Assembly (NCBI RefSeq): GCF_016482685.1
Contig: NZ_JACYHF010000001.1
Location: forward strand, 1 to 64,000
Length of the DNA: 64,000 nt
Source: Streptomyces sp. DSM 110735
GTDB lineage: Bacteria > Actinomycetota > Actinomycetes > Streptomycetales > Streptomycetaceae
Reading direction: 5' to 3'
The notes beneath the pieces are model-generated. The model ran no database searches. It was not told the origin of the DNA and saw nothing but the letters and a program-made list of their open reading frames with translations. This document shows, in pieces, positions 16,626 through 25,032 of the stretch. Position numbers and translations under genes: made by a program. Each line of letters opens with the position of its first letter. Position 1 is the stretch's first letter.

Positions 16626-16707
16626 GGAACCTCCAGCACCTTGCTATCGAGCGGTCGTCCCTCGGGACATCTCGGCCTGCGGCCCCCGGGACGCAACGCC
16701 AGCCGCG

Positions 16708-19368
16708 ATGGCATTCAATCACTTACCGGCAGGTGTGCACGACGCCTTGGCTCCATTGTCCGTCAAGCCGGTGACACACTCGGTGCCGATGGCCAAGAAT
16801 CACCGACCCGACCGATCCCAGCCGGACCCGGCGTCCCACCCGTCCCCGGGGGCGGTCCTGGGCAGGCTCGCCTCCGGCCCGAGCAGGTCCGCGCGCATCA
16901 CTCATACGGAGCACTTGCCCCCGCGTGCGGGCCGCCATGCCGTCTGGCCGGACCGGATTCGCCCCGAGGTCGTCGCGGCGGTCCAGGCGTGCGGGATCGA
17001 GCATCCGTGGGCCCACCAGGCACGCGCCGCCGAGCACGCGCTGGACGGCGACTCGGTGGTCGTCGCCACCGGCACCGCCTCCGGCAAGTCCCTGGCCTAT
17101 CTCGTCCCGGTGCTCTCCGCGCTCCTGGACGGCTCCGAGGCGCCGAACGGCCGGGGCGCGACCGCCCTGTACCTCTCCCCCACCAAGGCCCTGGCCGCCG
17201 ACCAGTGCCGTGCGGTGCGCGAACTCGCCCGCCCGCTCGGCACGGCGGTGCGCGCGGCCGTCTACGACGGCGACACCCCCTTCGAGGAACGCGAGTGGGT
17301 CCGCCAGCACGCGAACTACGTGCTCACCAACCCCGACATGCTCCACCGGGGCATCCTCCCCGCCCACCCCCGCTGGTCCTCCTTCCTGAAGTCGCTCAAG
17401 TACGTCGTCATCGACGAGTGCCACACCTACCGGGGCGTCTTCGGCTCGCACGTCGCCCAGGTGCTGCGCCGCCTGCGCCGCCTGTGCGCCCGCTACGGCT
17501 CCTCCCCCGTCTTCCTGCTCGCCTCCGCCACCTCCGCCGAGCCCGCCGTGTCCGCCGGGCGGCTGACCGGGCTGCCGGTGGTCGAGGTCGCCGACGACGC
17601 CTCCCCGCGCGGCGAACTCGTCTTCGCCCTCTGGGAACCCCCGCTCACCGAGCTGCACGGCGAGAAGGGCGCCCCCGTGCGGCGCACCGCCACCGCCGAG
17701 ACGGCCGACCTGCTGACCGACCTCGCCGTCCAGGGCGTCCGCTCGGTCGCCTTCGTCCGCTCCCGGCGCGGCGCCGAGCTGATCTCGGTGATCGCCCAGG
17801 AACGGCTGGCCGAGGTCGACCGCTCACTGGCCGGACGCGTCCGCGCCTACCGGGGCGGCTACCTCCCCGAGGAACGCCGCGCCCTGGAGCGCGCCCTGCA
17901 CTCCGGCGAGCTCCTCGGTCTCGCCGCCACCACCGCCCTGGAACTCGGCGTGGACGTCTCGGGGCTGGACGCGGTGGTCATCGCGGGCTACCCCGGCACC
18001 CGCGCCTCCCTGTGGCAGCAGGCGGGCCGCGCGGGACGGGCCGGACAGGGCGCCCTTGCGGTGCTGGTCGCCCGCGACGACCCGCTGGACACCTACCTCG
18101 TCCACCACCCCGAGGCGCTGTTCGACCGTCCGGTGGAGTCCACGGTCCTGGACCCCGACAACCCCTACGTCCTCGCCCCGCACCTGTGCGCCGCCGCCGC
18201 CGAGATCCCGCTCACCGAGCCCGACCTCGACCTCTTCGGCCCCGCGACCGCCGAGCTGCTGCCCCAACTGGAGGCCGCGAAGCTGCTGCGCCGCCGCACC
18301 CGCGCCTGGCACTGGACCCGCCGCGAGCGCGCCGCCGACCTGACCGACATCCGCGGCGAGGGCGGACCCCCGGTGCAGGTCGTCGAGGAGGGCACCGGGC
18401 ATCTGCTCGGCACGGTGGACGCGAGTTCCGCGCACTCCACCGTCCACGAGGGCGCCGTCCACCTCCACCAGGGCCGCACCTATCTGGTGCGCTCCCTCGA
18501 CCTGAAGCACTCCGTCGCCCTGGTGGAACGGGCCGACCCGCCCTACTCCACCGTCGCCCGTGACACCACCTCGATCTCCGTCCTGGAGACGGACACCGAG
18601 ATCCCGTGGGGCGCCGGGCGCCTGTGCTACGGCTCCGTCGAGGTCACCAACCAAGTGGTCTCCTTCCTGCGCCGACGCCTGATCACCGGTGAGGTGCTCG
18701 GCGAGACGAAACTGGACCTCCCTCCGCGTACGCTGCGCACCCGCGCGGTGTGGTGGACGGTCACCGAGGACCAGCTCGACCAGGCCGGGATCAGCCCGGA
18801 GATCCTCGGCGGCTCGCTGCACGCCGCCGAACACGCCTCGATCGGCATGCTCCCCCTCTTCGCCACCTGCGACCGCTGGGACATCGGCGGCGTCTCCGTC
18901 CCGCTCCACCCCGACACCCTGCTGCCCACCGTCTTCGTCTACGACGGCCACCCCGGCGGGGCGGGCTTCGCCGAACGCGCCTTCCACACCGCCCGCTCCT
19001 GGCTCACCGCCACCCGCGAAGCCATCGCCTCCTGCGAATGCGACGCGGGCTGCCCGTCCTGCATCCAGTCCCCCAAGTGCGGCAACGGCAACGATCCTCT
19101 GCACAAGCGAGGAGCGGTGCGACTGCTGGGGGTGCTGCTTCGGGGGGCGGCGGAGGCGGAATCGGAGGACGCGGGGGCGGAGAGGGGCGAGGGGGTCGGC
19201 GCCGAGAGGGAGGGCGCCGAGACGATGGCCGGGACGAGCGATGCCGAAGCGGAGCCGGTCGAGGCAGAGGCAGCCGAGGCGAACGGGGCCGAGGTGGCCA
19301 GCACGGCGAAGGCGGAGGTAGCCGATCAGGCCAGCCCTCAGCCGGACGGGGAGCGCGTCGGCGAGTGA
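16708..19368 (+). CDS. DEAD/DEAH-box helicase with MZB/DUF1998 C-terminus (YprA/Mrf-like)
   Basis: Taken from the ATG at 16708, this is an 886-residue superfamily 2 helicase; another ATG at 16789 (MAKNHRPDRS) is a possible start and neither has a clear Shine-Dalgarno. Walker A is GTASGKS near residue 127, the DEAH box is VIDECHTY near residue 235, and the C-terminal RecA domain has QQAGRAGRAGQGAL. A winged-helix and MZB region follows, with four closely spaced cysteines in CECDAGCPSC and PKCGNGND that mark zinc- or Fe-S-linked repair helicases of the YprA/Mrf group. The last 90 residues are a Glu/Ala-rich tail. Its 3' end overlaps the convergent Tad gene by 31 bases. A DNA-repair role is inferred from family. 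Confidence 0.88.
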   Translation: MAFNHLPAGVHDALAPLSVKPVTHSVPMAKNHRPDRSQPDPASHPSPGAVLGRLASGPSRSARITHTEHLPPRAGRHAVWPDRIRPEVVAAVQACGIEHPWAHQARAAEHALDGDSVVVATGTASGKSLAYLVPVLSALLDGSEAPNGRGATALYLSPTKALAADQCRAVRELARPLGTAVRAAVYDGDTPFEEREWVRQHANYVLTNPDMLHRGILPAHPRWSSFLKSLKYVVIDECHTYRGVFGSHVAQVLRRLRRLCARYGSSPVFLLASATSAEPAVSAGRLTGLPVVEVADDASPRGELVFALWEPPLTELHGEKGAPVRRTATAETADLLTDLAVQGVRSVAFVRSRRGAELISVIAQERLAEVDRSLAGRVRAYRGGYLPEERRALERALHSGELLGLAATTALELGVDVSGLDAVVIAGYPGTRASLWQQAGRAGRAGQGALAVLVARDDPLDTYLVHHPEALFDRPVESTVLDPDNPYVLAPHLCAAAAEIPLTEPDLDLFGPATAELLPQLEAAKLLRRRTRAWHWTRRERAADLTDIRGEGGPPVQVVEEGTGHLLGTVDASSAHSTVHEGAVHLHQGRTYLVRSLDLKHSVALVERADPPYSTVARDTTSISVLETDTEIPWGAGRLCYGSVEVTNQVVSFLRRRLITGEVLGETKLDLPPRTLRTRAVWWTVTEDQLDQAGISPEILGGSLHAAEHASIGMLPLFATCDRWDIGGVSVPLHPDTLLPTVFVYDGHPGGAGFAERAFHTARSWLTATREAIASCECDAGCPSCIQSPKCGNGNDPLHKRGAVRLLGVLLRGAAEAESEDAGAERGEGVGAEREGAETMAGTSDAEAEPVEAEAAEANGAEVASTAKAEVADQASPQPDGERVGE

Positions 19369-19772
19369 GCGGGCGGCGCGGGCGCCTCGGGGTCCGCCCC
19401 CGGCTCCGCGGACGCCACCGCCGGACCCGCTCTGGATCTCACCTCCGCCGAGAACGGTCCCCGTCCCGCACCCGCGCTCACGTCCGAGATCTCCCCGGAG
19501 ATCACGCACCGCACGAGCCGCGCGCCCTGTGCCGTGGCCAGCCGCTCGGCCCGGGCGCACGCGGCTTCCGCGCCCTCGGCCCAGTGGTCCGCCGCCGCGA
19601 GCGCCGCGAGGTCCGCCGCGCCGGCCGCCCGGTGCCGTACGACGACGGCGTGCCCGAGGGCGAGCACCGCGCCGAACACCACGCACAGCACCGCGACGGC
19701 CCCGAGGCTCCAGACGGTCGCGGAGCCACGGTCGCCCCGACCCGAACGAGCCGTACCGTCCCGGCACTTCAT
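19338..19772 (-). CDS. TadE-like protein (Rv3654c type), last gene of the Tad operon
   Basis: This 144-residue protein starts at the ATG MKCRDGTARS. It has the Arg-Gly-rich cytoplasmic leader and single helix of TadE/RcpC-type pseudopilins: RGSATVWSLGAVAVLCVVFGAVLALGH, split here by its GSATVW processing-like site. The external part contains a DLAALAAADHW segment typical of the helicase/secretion-neighbourhood TadE family and a Cys pair. The start overlaps the preceding gene's stop as ATGA, so it is translationally coupled. The 3' end overlaps the convergent helicase by 31 bases. The Pro-rich tail, PEAPAPPAHSPTRS, is low complexity. Confidence 0.82.
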   Translation of the reverse strand: MKCRDGTARSGRGDRGSATVWSLGAVAVLCVVFGAVLALGHAVVVRHRAAGAADLAALAAADHWAEGAEAACARAERLATAQGARLVRCVISGEISDVSAGAGRGPFSAEVRSRAGPAVASAEPGADPEAPAPPAHSPTRSPSG

Positions 19773-20161
19773 CGCCCCCTCCCTTCCCCGGCCGGAGCCT
19801 CCCCGGCGCCGACAGCCTCCTCCGCATCGGCCACCGCCTCCTCCCGTACGTCGAACGGCAGCCCGCTCAGCACCGGCGGTCTCGCCACCACCGTCACCCG
19901 GACCCGGCCACCCTCGCGGGCGACGCTCACCTCGGCGCCGTCCGGTGCCGTCTCGCGGGCCACCCGCAGCACCGCGTCCGGCGGGTCCTGCCGGGCGGCG
20001 GCCCGGGCGCCCGCGCGGGCGGCGTCCACGCACCGGATCTGGGCGGCGACCACGAGCAGCCCCCAGACCAGCGCCATGACGAACGCCACCAGCACGGACA
20101 GCGCCATGGCCGCCTCGGCGGTCACGAACCCCCGGTCCCCGCGCGGCTCATGTGTGCGCAC
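19769..20161 (-). CDS. TadE-like pseudopilin (Rv3655c type)
   Basis: A 130-residue protein with a prepilin-like N-terminus: RGDRGFVTAEAAMALSV followed by a 22-residue helix. Glycine before a hydrophobic residue with Glu at +5 is the class expected for TadV-type prepilin peptidase processing. The rest is a small periplasmic-side domain ending in a Glu/Ala/Gly-rich tail. It overlaps the pilin gene before it by 14 bases and the next gene by 4, so it is part of one coupled transcript. Minor pilins of this kind are thought to initiate Flp-pilus assembly. Confidence 0.82.
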   Translation of the reverse strand: MRTHEPRGDRGFVTAEAAMALSVLVAFVMALVWGLLVVAAQIRCVDAARAGARAAARQDPPDAVLRVARETAPDGAEVSVAREGGRVRVTVVARPPVLSGLPFDVREEAVADAEEAVGAGEAPAGEGRGR

Positions 20162-20348
20162 TGAGCGCCCGTTTCACGATGCCCTGCAGCTCCGCCTTGA
20201 CCTGCCCGCTGGTGACGACCTCGTAGAGGAGCAGCGCGAACCCGACCGCCGCGATGATCCCCATGGCGTACTCGGAGGTCACCATTCCGGCGTCCTTGCG
20301 GCACCGCTCCCGCAGCCGCCGCCACACCAGTCCGGCCTTCTGTCGCAT
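20148..20348 (-). CDS. DUF4244 Flp-pilin-like protein
   Basis: This 66-residue protein is the probable major pilin of the locus. It has a basic leader of about 20 residues, then GMVTSEYAMGIIAAVGFALLL, with a Gly-Met cleavage junction and the Glu-Tyr pair at +5/+6 that defines Flp pilins. After cleavage the product would be about 45 residues, in the range of other Flp pilins. The family in actinobacteria is named DUF4244. A 78-base gap separates it from tadC, so it may have its own promoter for higher dosage. Its stop region overlaps the TadE-like start by 14 bases. Confidence 0.85.
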   Translation of the reverse strand: MRQKAGLVWRRLRERCRKDAGMVTSEYAMGIIAAVGFALLLYEVVTSGQVKAELQGIVKRALSAHT

Positions 20349-20426
20349 CTCAAGTTCCCTTCATACGAAGTCTGTTCGGTCCTACTTGCGTTTCTGTCTG
20401 CGCCCGGAATCACTCACCTCCGCCCC

Positions 20427-21251
20427 TCAGCGACCACCCCCTCCCAGCACCCCGCCCGCCAGCCCGATCACCACGGGCAGCACGCCGATGGCGATGAAGG
20501 CGGGCAGGAAGCACAGCCCCACGGGCGCGGAGATCAGCACGGCCGCGCGACGGGCTCTGGTCGTCGCGGCGCGAGCCGACTCCGCCCGGGCGTCGGAGGC
20601 GATCCGGGCCGCCGGGGCAGCCGCGGGCAGACCCGACTCGGACGCCCGCTCCAGCAGCCGGGCGAGCGGGCCCGCGCCGGGCAGGGCGGTCAACCGGCGC
20701 CAGGCGCCCGCCGGTTCACCACCGAGGCGCACCTCGGCCGCACCCCGCGCCAACGCGTTCCCGACCGGTCCACCGAGCGCGTCCCCGACCGCCTGCGCGG
20801 CGACCACGGGCTCCGCCCCGGCCACGACACAGGCAGCCAGCAGCTCTGCCGCGAGGGGGAGTTGGCGGGTGGCAGCCGCCGTGTCGACCACCTCGGCGGC
20901 TTTCCGGGCGCCGTTCTCACGGCACCACCGCCACAGCCCCGCCGCGACCCCGAGCCCCACGAGGAAGCCCGCGATCCCGCCGACCAGAACCCACGCCCCG
21001 CAGACCGCTCCGGCGAGGGGTACCCATGGGCGTACGGCTTGCGTCAGGTCAGTGACGGGAGACCTGCGCGCCGATACCTGTGCAGCCGCCTGACCTGCCA
21101 CCACCGATCCACGGACCCCCACCACCAGCCCCGCCGCCCGCTGTCTCTCCCTCCGCCCCCGCCGAGCCGAATCCACCCACCACGCCACCCACAGCAGGGC
21201 AGCCACCGCGAGCACGGTCACCCCCAGCCTGTGGACAGAGTCGCCGTTCAT
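20427..21251 (-). CDS. tadC: Tad secretion inner-membrane platform protein TadC (GspF family)
   Basis: A 274-residue type II secretion F-domain protein, the second of the pair of platform proteins. Hydrophobic helices occur near residues 9-26, 76-110 and at the C-terminal end (VLISAPVGLCFLPAFIAIGV), on both sides of a cytoplasmic helical domain with the family pattern of two-fold related helices (LPLAAELLAACVVAGAEPVVA). It overlaps tadB by 4 bases (ATGA). Together TadB and TadC anchor the TadA ATPase in the membrane. Confidence 0.87.
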   Translation of the reverse strand: MNGDSVHRLGVTVLAVAALLWVAWWVDSARRGRRERQRAAGLVVGVRGSVVAGQAAAQVSARRSPVTDLTQAVRPWVPLAGAVCGAWVLVGGIAGFLVGLGVAAGLWRWCRENGARKAAEVVDTAAATRQLPLAAELLAACVVAGAEPVVAAQAVGDALGGPVGNALARGAAEVRLGGEPAGAWRRLTALPGAGPLARLLERASESGLPAAAPAARIASDARAESARAATTRARRAAVLISAPVGLCFLPAFIAIGVLPVVIGLAGGVLGGGGR

Positions 21252-22123
21252 GCCGCCTCAGCTCCCCGCACGATCCGGTGGGACCACCAGACCCCGGCCG
21301 CCTCGAACGCCGCCCCGGCCGCCAGGCAGCCGAGTCCGGCACCGGTGTGCAGCAGCACCCGTAGCGGGTGGGCACCCATGGCGGCGCCGAGCAGCAGCCC
21401 GAGAACGGGGAGCGCGGCCAGCAGCAGGGCGGTGGCGCGGGCGCCGGACAACTGGGCGCGGAGGTCGGCGCGTTGGTCGCGTTCGGCGCGCAGTGCGCCG
21501 TCCAGCCGGTCAAGACCGTCGGCGAGTCCCGCGCCCTGGTCCACGGCGACCCGCCAGCACGCGGCGAGCCCCAGCAGCCCCTCGGCGCCGGGCCGCCGGG
21601 CGGCGAGGGCGAGCGCGCCCGGCACGTCGCCGCCGAAGCGGGCGGCGGCGACCACGGCCGCCTGCGCCTCGCCCAGACCGCCGCAGTCCCGTTCGGCCCG
21701 CAGCAGAGCCTCGCCGGGCTGCCGTCCGGCGCGCACCTCGCCCGCCAGCGCCCCGCACAGGGCGATCACCGCTTCCGCCCGGCGCTCCTCCGCCTGCCGC
21801 CCCTGCCGGGCGATCCGCAACCGGCGCAGCAGCGGCACCCCGGCGGCACCCGCGACCACCGGAATCACCGAGGCGCCCAGGAGCCCCAGCAGCAGCCCGC
21901 CCGCGAGCGACCACCACTCGACACCCAACCTGCCGGTCAGCCGCCGCAGTTCGGCCATCACCCGCTCCCCGGAAGGCGGTCCGGTCGCCACGGTCCCGCC
22001 TCCTGCCAGCAGCAACCGCGCCCGCCGCACGCCCTGTTGCCGTGTGCAGTACAGCCACCCGGCACCCCCGAGGCACACCAGCACCGCTCCCGTGCCCAGC
22101 TCGCCCGTCCCGACCTCACCCAT
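21248..22123 (-). CDS. tadB: Tad secretion inner-membrane platform protein TadB (GspF family)
   Basis: Starting at the ATG MGEVGTGELG, this is a 291-residue F-domain protein. A longer frame up to 22456 is the antisense-like extension over tadA and is rejected. Helices lie near residues 12-25, 60-80 and two at the C-terminus (LLLAALPVLGLLLGAAMGA and GLGCLAAGAAF). The cytoplasmic domain contains CGALAGEVRAGRQPGEALL, matching the GspF repeat. It overlaps tadA by 8 bases and tadC by 4 bases. Confidence 0.87.
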   Translation of the reverse strand: MGEVGTGELGTGAVLVCLGGAGWLYCTRQQGVRRARLLLAGGGTVATGPPSGERVMAELRRLTGRLGVEWWSLAGGLLLGLLGASVIPVVAGAAGVPLLRRLRIARQGRQAEERRAEAVIALCGALAGEVRAGRQPGEALLRAERDCGGLGEAQAAVVAAARFGGDVPGALALAARRPGAEGLLGLAACWRVAVDQGAGLADGLDRLDGALRAERDQRADLRAQLSGARATALLLAALPVLGLLLGAAMGAHPLRVLLHTGAGLGCLAAGAAFEAAGVWWSHRIVRGAEAA

Positions 22124-23348
22124 CGCCACCACTCCCCTCACCGCGACCGCTCGCACGGTCCTCGAGTCCCTGAAAACGCCCGCCGCCCAACAGCTCCCGC
22201 AGCCGCCCCCACCCCCGCTCGGCGACGAACGCCCGCTCGCCCCATCGCAGCGCGGGCACCGTCCGCACCAGACCGGAGTCGTCCCGCTCCAGGACGTGCA
22301 CCTCGGCGATCCGGCGCCGTCCGGTCCGGTCGCGCACGAGGTGGAGCACCACCGATAGGGCTGCCGCCAACTGGCTGTGGAGCGCGGCCCGGTCGAGCCC
22401 GGCCGCCGTACCCAGCGCCTCAAGGCGAGCCGGTACGTCGCCCGCCGCGTTGGCATGCACGGTGCCGCAGCCGCCCTCGTGTCCCGTGTTGAGCGCGGCC
22501 AGCAGATGCACCACCTCGGGACCGCGCACCTCCCCGACGACCAGCCGGTCGGGCCGCATCCGCAGCGCCTGCCGGACCAGGTCCTCCAGCGTGACCAGAC
22601 CGGCGCCCTCCTGGTTCGCAGGCCGGGTCTCCAGCCGTACGACGTGCGGATGGTCGGGTCTCAGCTCGGCCGAGTCCTCCGCGAGCACGATCCGCTCACG
22701 GGGTCCGACCAGACCGAGCAGCGCGCTCAGGAGAGTCGTCTTACCGGTGCCGGTGCCGCCACTGATCATGAATGAAAGCCGGGCATTCAGCAGCGCGCGC
22801 AGCAGCCGGTCGCCGCTGGGCGGCAGGGTCCCCGCACGGGCCAGCTCGGCGAGGGTGAAGGCGCGAGGGCGCACCACGCGCAGCGAGAGGCAGGTGCAGC
22901 CGACGGCCACCGGGGGCAGCACGGCGTGCAGCCGGGTGCCGTCGGGCAGCCGGGCGTCCGCCCAGGGCCGCGCGTCGTCCAGGCGGCGTCCGGCGACGGC
23001 GGCGAGCCGCTGCGCGAGGCGTCGTACGGCGGCGGGGTCCGGGAAGGTCACCCGGGTCAGCTCCAGTCCGCCGCCCCGGTCCACCCACACCCGGTCCGGG
23101 GCGGTCACCAGGACGTCGGTGACGGCGGGGTCCGCGAGCAGCGGTTCCAGCGGGCCGGAGCCGACGAGTTCGGAGCGCAGGTGCTCGGCGGCGCCGAGGA
23201 CCTCGGCGTCACCCAGGACCCGGCCCTGTTCGCGCAGGGCCTGGGCGACCCGGGCCGGGGTGGGTTCGGCGCCGCTCTCGGCCAGGCGGCGCCGGACGCC
23301 GTCCAGCAGTGCCGCGCCGTCGGCCCGGTCGAGTCCGGGGAGAGTCAT
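22116..23348 (-). CDS. tadA: Tad pilus assembly / secretion ATPase TadA (CpaF)
   Basis: A 410-residue hexameric secretion ATPase that powers pilus assembly from the cytoplasmic face. The start MTLPGLDRAD overlaps the ssd stop as ATGA. An N-terminal domain (residues 20-190) has the LLADPAVTDVLV and DGTRLHAVLPP signatures. Walker A is ISGGTGTGKTTLL near residue 200, the Asp box is VLAEDSAELRPDHPHVV, and Walker B is RPDRLVVGEVRGPEVVHLL, followed by the His box CGTVHANAAGD. All catalytic elements are present. Its neighbours on both sides are the standard Tad partners. Confidence 0.93.
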   Translation of the reverse strand: MTLPGLDRADGAALLDGVRRRLAESGAEPTPARVAQALREQGRVLGDAEVLGAAEHLRSELVGSGPLEPLLADPAVTDVLVTAPDRVWVDRGGGLELTRVTFPDPAAVRRLAQRLAAVAGRRLDDARPWADARLPDGTRLHAVLPPVAVGCTCLSLRVVRPRAFTLAELARAGTLPPSGDRLLRALLNARLSFMISGGTGTGKTTLLSALLGLVGPRERIVLAEDSAELRPDHPHVVRLETRPANQEGAGLVTLEDLVRQALRMRPDRLVVGEVRGPEVVHLLAALNTGHEGGCGTVHANAAGDVPARLEALGTAAGLDRAALHSQLAAALSVVLHLVRDRTGRRRIAEVHVLERDDSGLVRTVPALRWGERAFVAERGWGRLRELLGGGRFQGLEDRASGRGEGSGGDG

Positions 23349-24451
23349 CGGACGCCTCCCGTCTCGGCGAGGGCCTGCTCCCAGAAGGCGGTGCAGAAGC
23401 GTGCGAGCGGACCGCGTCCGCTGGCGCCGGGCGGCTTGGCGGTGGCGCGCGGCCGTGTCAGGGCGGGTTCGAGGGGGACGGTGCCGGCCAGCGGGAGGTC
23501 GAGCAGCCTGGCCACCTCGCGGTCGTCGAGTCCGGGCGCGCACGGCCCGCGCACCGCCACGCGCAGGTCGCGCACGACCATGCCGACGGCGGAGGCGACC
23601 CGGCCCGCGGCGGCCATGGCGCGCAGTTCGGCCGGGACGACGAGCAGGGCCAGGTCGAGCTGGGCGAGGACTTCCGCGACCCCGTCGTCCAGGCGGCGCG
23701 GGAGGTCGACGACGACCGTGCCGCCGCGTCGCCGGGCGGCGGCGAGCACCGCGCGGACCGCCTGGGGCGGGACGGCCACGCAGTCGCCCCGGTCCCAGCT
23801 CAGCACGCGCAGGGCGTGCAGTTCGGGCAGGGACTCCTCCAGGGCGCCGCCGCCGACCCGGCCGCGGGAGGCGGCGAAGGCGGGCCAGCGCAGCCCCTCG
23901 GCGGTCTCGCCGCCGAGGAGCACGTCGAGTCCGCCGCCCAGCGGATCGGCGTCCACCAGAAGGGTGCGTACGCCCTGGCGGGCGGAGGTGACGGCGAGGG
24001 CGCAGGCGAGGGTGGAGGCCCCGGCGCCGCCCCGGCCGCCGATGACGCCGACGGTGAGGGCGGGACGGCCGACGCCTTCGGCCACGTCGGCGATGCGGTC
24101 GACGAGCCACTGTTCGCCGTCGGGCAGCATCAGGACGTGGTCGGCGCCGATCTCGACGGCGCGTTTCCACACGTCGGGGTCGTCCTGGTCGCGGCCCACC
24201 AGCACCACTCCTCTGCGGCGCGCGGCTCCGCGCACGCGGCGGGCGGCGTCGTCCCCGACGAGCACGAGCGGCGCGGCCGACCAGCCGCCGCCGTGATCGG
24301 GGACGCCGTGGTGGACCTCGGGGGTGGCGCCTGCCGCCGCGCACAGGCGCAGCAGATCGTCCAGGAGCAGGGCGTCCTCGGTGACGATGAGCGGGCGCCC
24401 GGCGCGGTTTCCGGCGGCGGGTGGCGGATCGTGGGCGACGGCATTCGTCAT
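23345..24451 (-). CDS. ssd: Septum site-determining protein Ssd / TadZ-like MinD-family ATPase
   Basis: A 368-residue protein whose C-terminal two thirds is a ParA/MinD P-loop domain. The loop reads GGRGGAGASTLACAL near residue 150, a deviant Walker A with Ala instead of Lys at the usual position, and is followed by LLVDADPLGGGLDVLLG. The N-terminal 110 residues resemble a receiver-like domain without obvious phosphoacceptor. Proteins of this type (M. tuberculosis Ssd, and TadZ) place the Tad machine or septum at poles. It is the first gene of the operon, starting at MTNAVAHDPP with AAAGGGAA upstream, and the next gene overlaps by ATGA. Function is inferred from synteny and family. Confidence 0.88.
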   Translation of the reverse strand: MTNAVAHDPPPAAGNRAGRPLIVTEDALLLDDLLRLCAAAGATPEVHHGVPDHGGGWSAAPLVLVGDDAARRVRGAARRRGVVLVGRDQDDPDVWKRAVEIGADHVLMLPDGEQWLVDRIADVAEGVGRPALTVGVIGGRGGAGASTLACALAVTSARQGVRTLLVDADPLGGGLDVLLGGETAEGLRWPAFAASRGRVGGGALEESLPELHALRVLSWDRGDCVAVPPQAVRAVLAAARRRGGTVVVDLPRRLDDGVAEVLAQLDLALLVVPAELRAMAAAGRVASAVGMVVRDLRVAVRGPCAPGLDDREVARLLDLPLAGTVPLEPALTRPRATAKPPGASGRGPLARFCTAFWEQALAETGGVR

Positions 24452-25032
24452 GGCGGATTCCCTTTCGCTGCATGGTGCGCGCGGCCCCCTCGGGCCCCGC
24501 GATTCCCCGACTTGTGGAGAACCGGTAAAGGTCTCCATATGAACGGCCGACAGGAACCGGCCAAACGCGTCCGGCATTGCGATCAGGCCATCGGGCGGCC
24601 CGATCCGGAGCGCGGTGGAATCACGATGCGGCGAACCCGGAAATGATGTGGATCTTGGTCGAAAACTGTGGATGCCGAAGAGCCTGTGAATATCTCCGTC
24701 ACCCAAACCAGTGATGCGGACACGGTTCGTGTACGACTTCCACAGAGCACCCTGACGATTACCGTATGTAATCAATCATGGGCATGACGAAACGGCGGCC
24801 AGCCGTCGGCCGCCGCCGGTTCCACACCGGACCAAGAAGCAGAAACCCCATTTGGACATGCGACGACCCCCGCCGGGGGGGAGAGCGGGGGTCGTCCCCA
24901 CGGTCCGACTCGGGGGGGGAGGAGCCGGACCGGGTTAGCACGGTCGCGAACGATCCGTGACTTCCATGGTGTACCCGAGAGCCTTCTCAGGCAAACCCAC
25001 GCGCCACACCTTACGCCGAATGGTGGGCGCCT
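24452..25032. other. Divergent intergenic region between ssd and the HAD gene, with unexplained hairpins
   Basis: These 581 bases must hold promoters for both outward-facing genes. The part from 24640 to 24790 is A/T-richer and likely contains them. Three hairpins follow: 24793-24800 with 24808-24815 (8 bp), 24862-24873 with 24885-24896 (12 bp) and 24902-24931 (10 bp, one mismatch). Terminator-like hairpins are not needed between divergent genes, so a short unannotated transcript may end here. Frames of 60 codons exist on both strands but neither has a convincing start or composition. Near-matches to DnaA boxes occur at 24513, 24668 and 24741. Confidence 0.5.
24862..24896. terminator. Orphan terminator-like hairpin
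   Basis: Perfect 12-bp stem (24862-24873 with 24885-24896) and an 11-nt G-rich loop, followed six bases later by a second hairpin at 24902-24931. No coding gene ends nearby on either strand. Confidence 0.6.

Noticed and set aside
22124..24473. Extended frames joining tadB or tadA with upstream sequence
   Set aside because: The upstream parts are out-of-frame readings of tadA or ssd. The ATGA overlaps and family N-termini fix the shorter starts.
24513..24750. Three near-matches to DnaA boxes upstream of ssd
   Set aside because: Each differs from the consensus by one or more bases and spacing is irregular; not enough to claim an origin or DnaA regulation.
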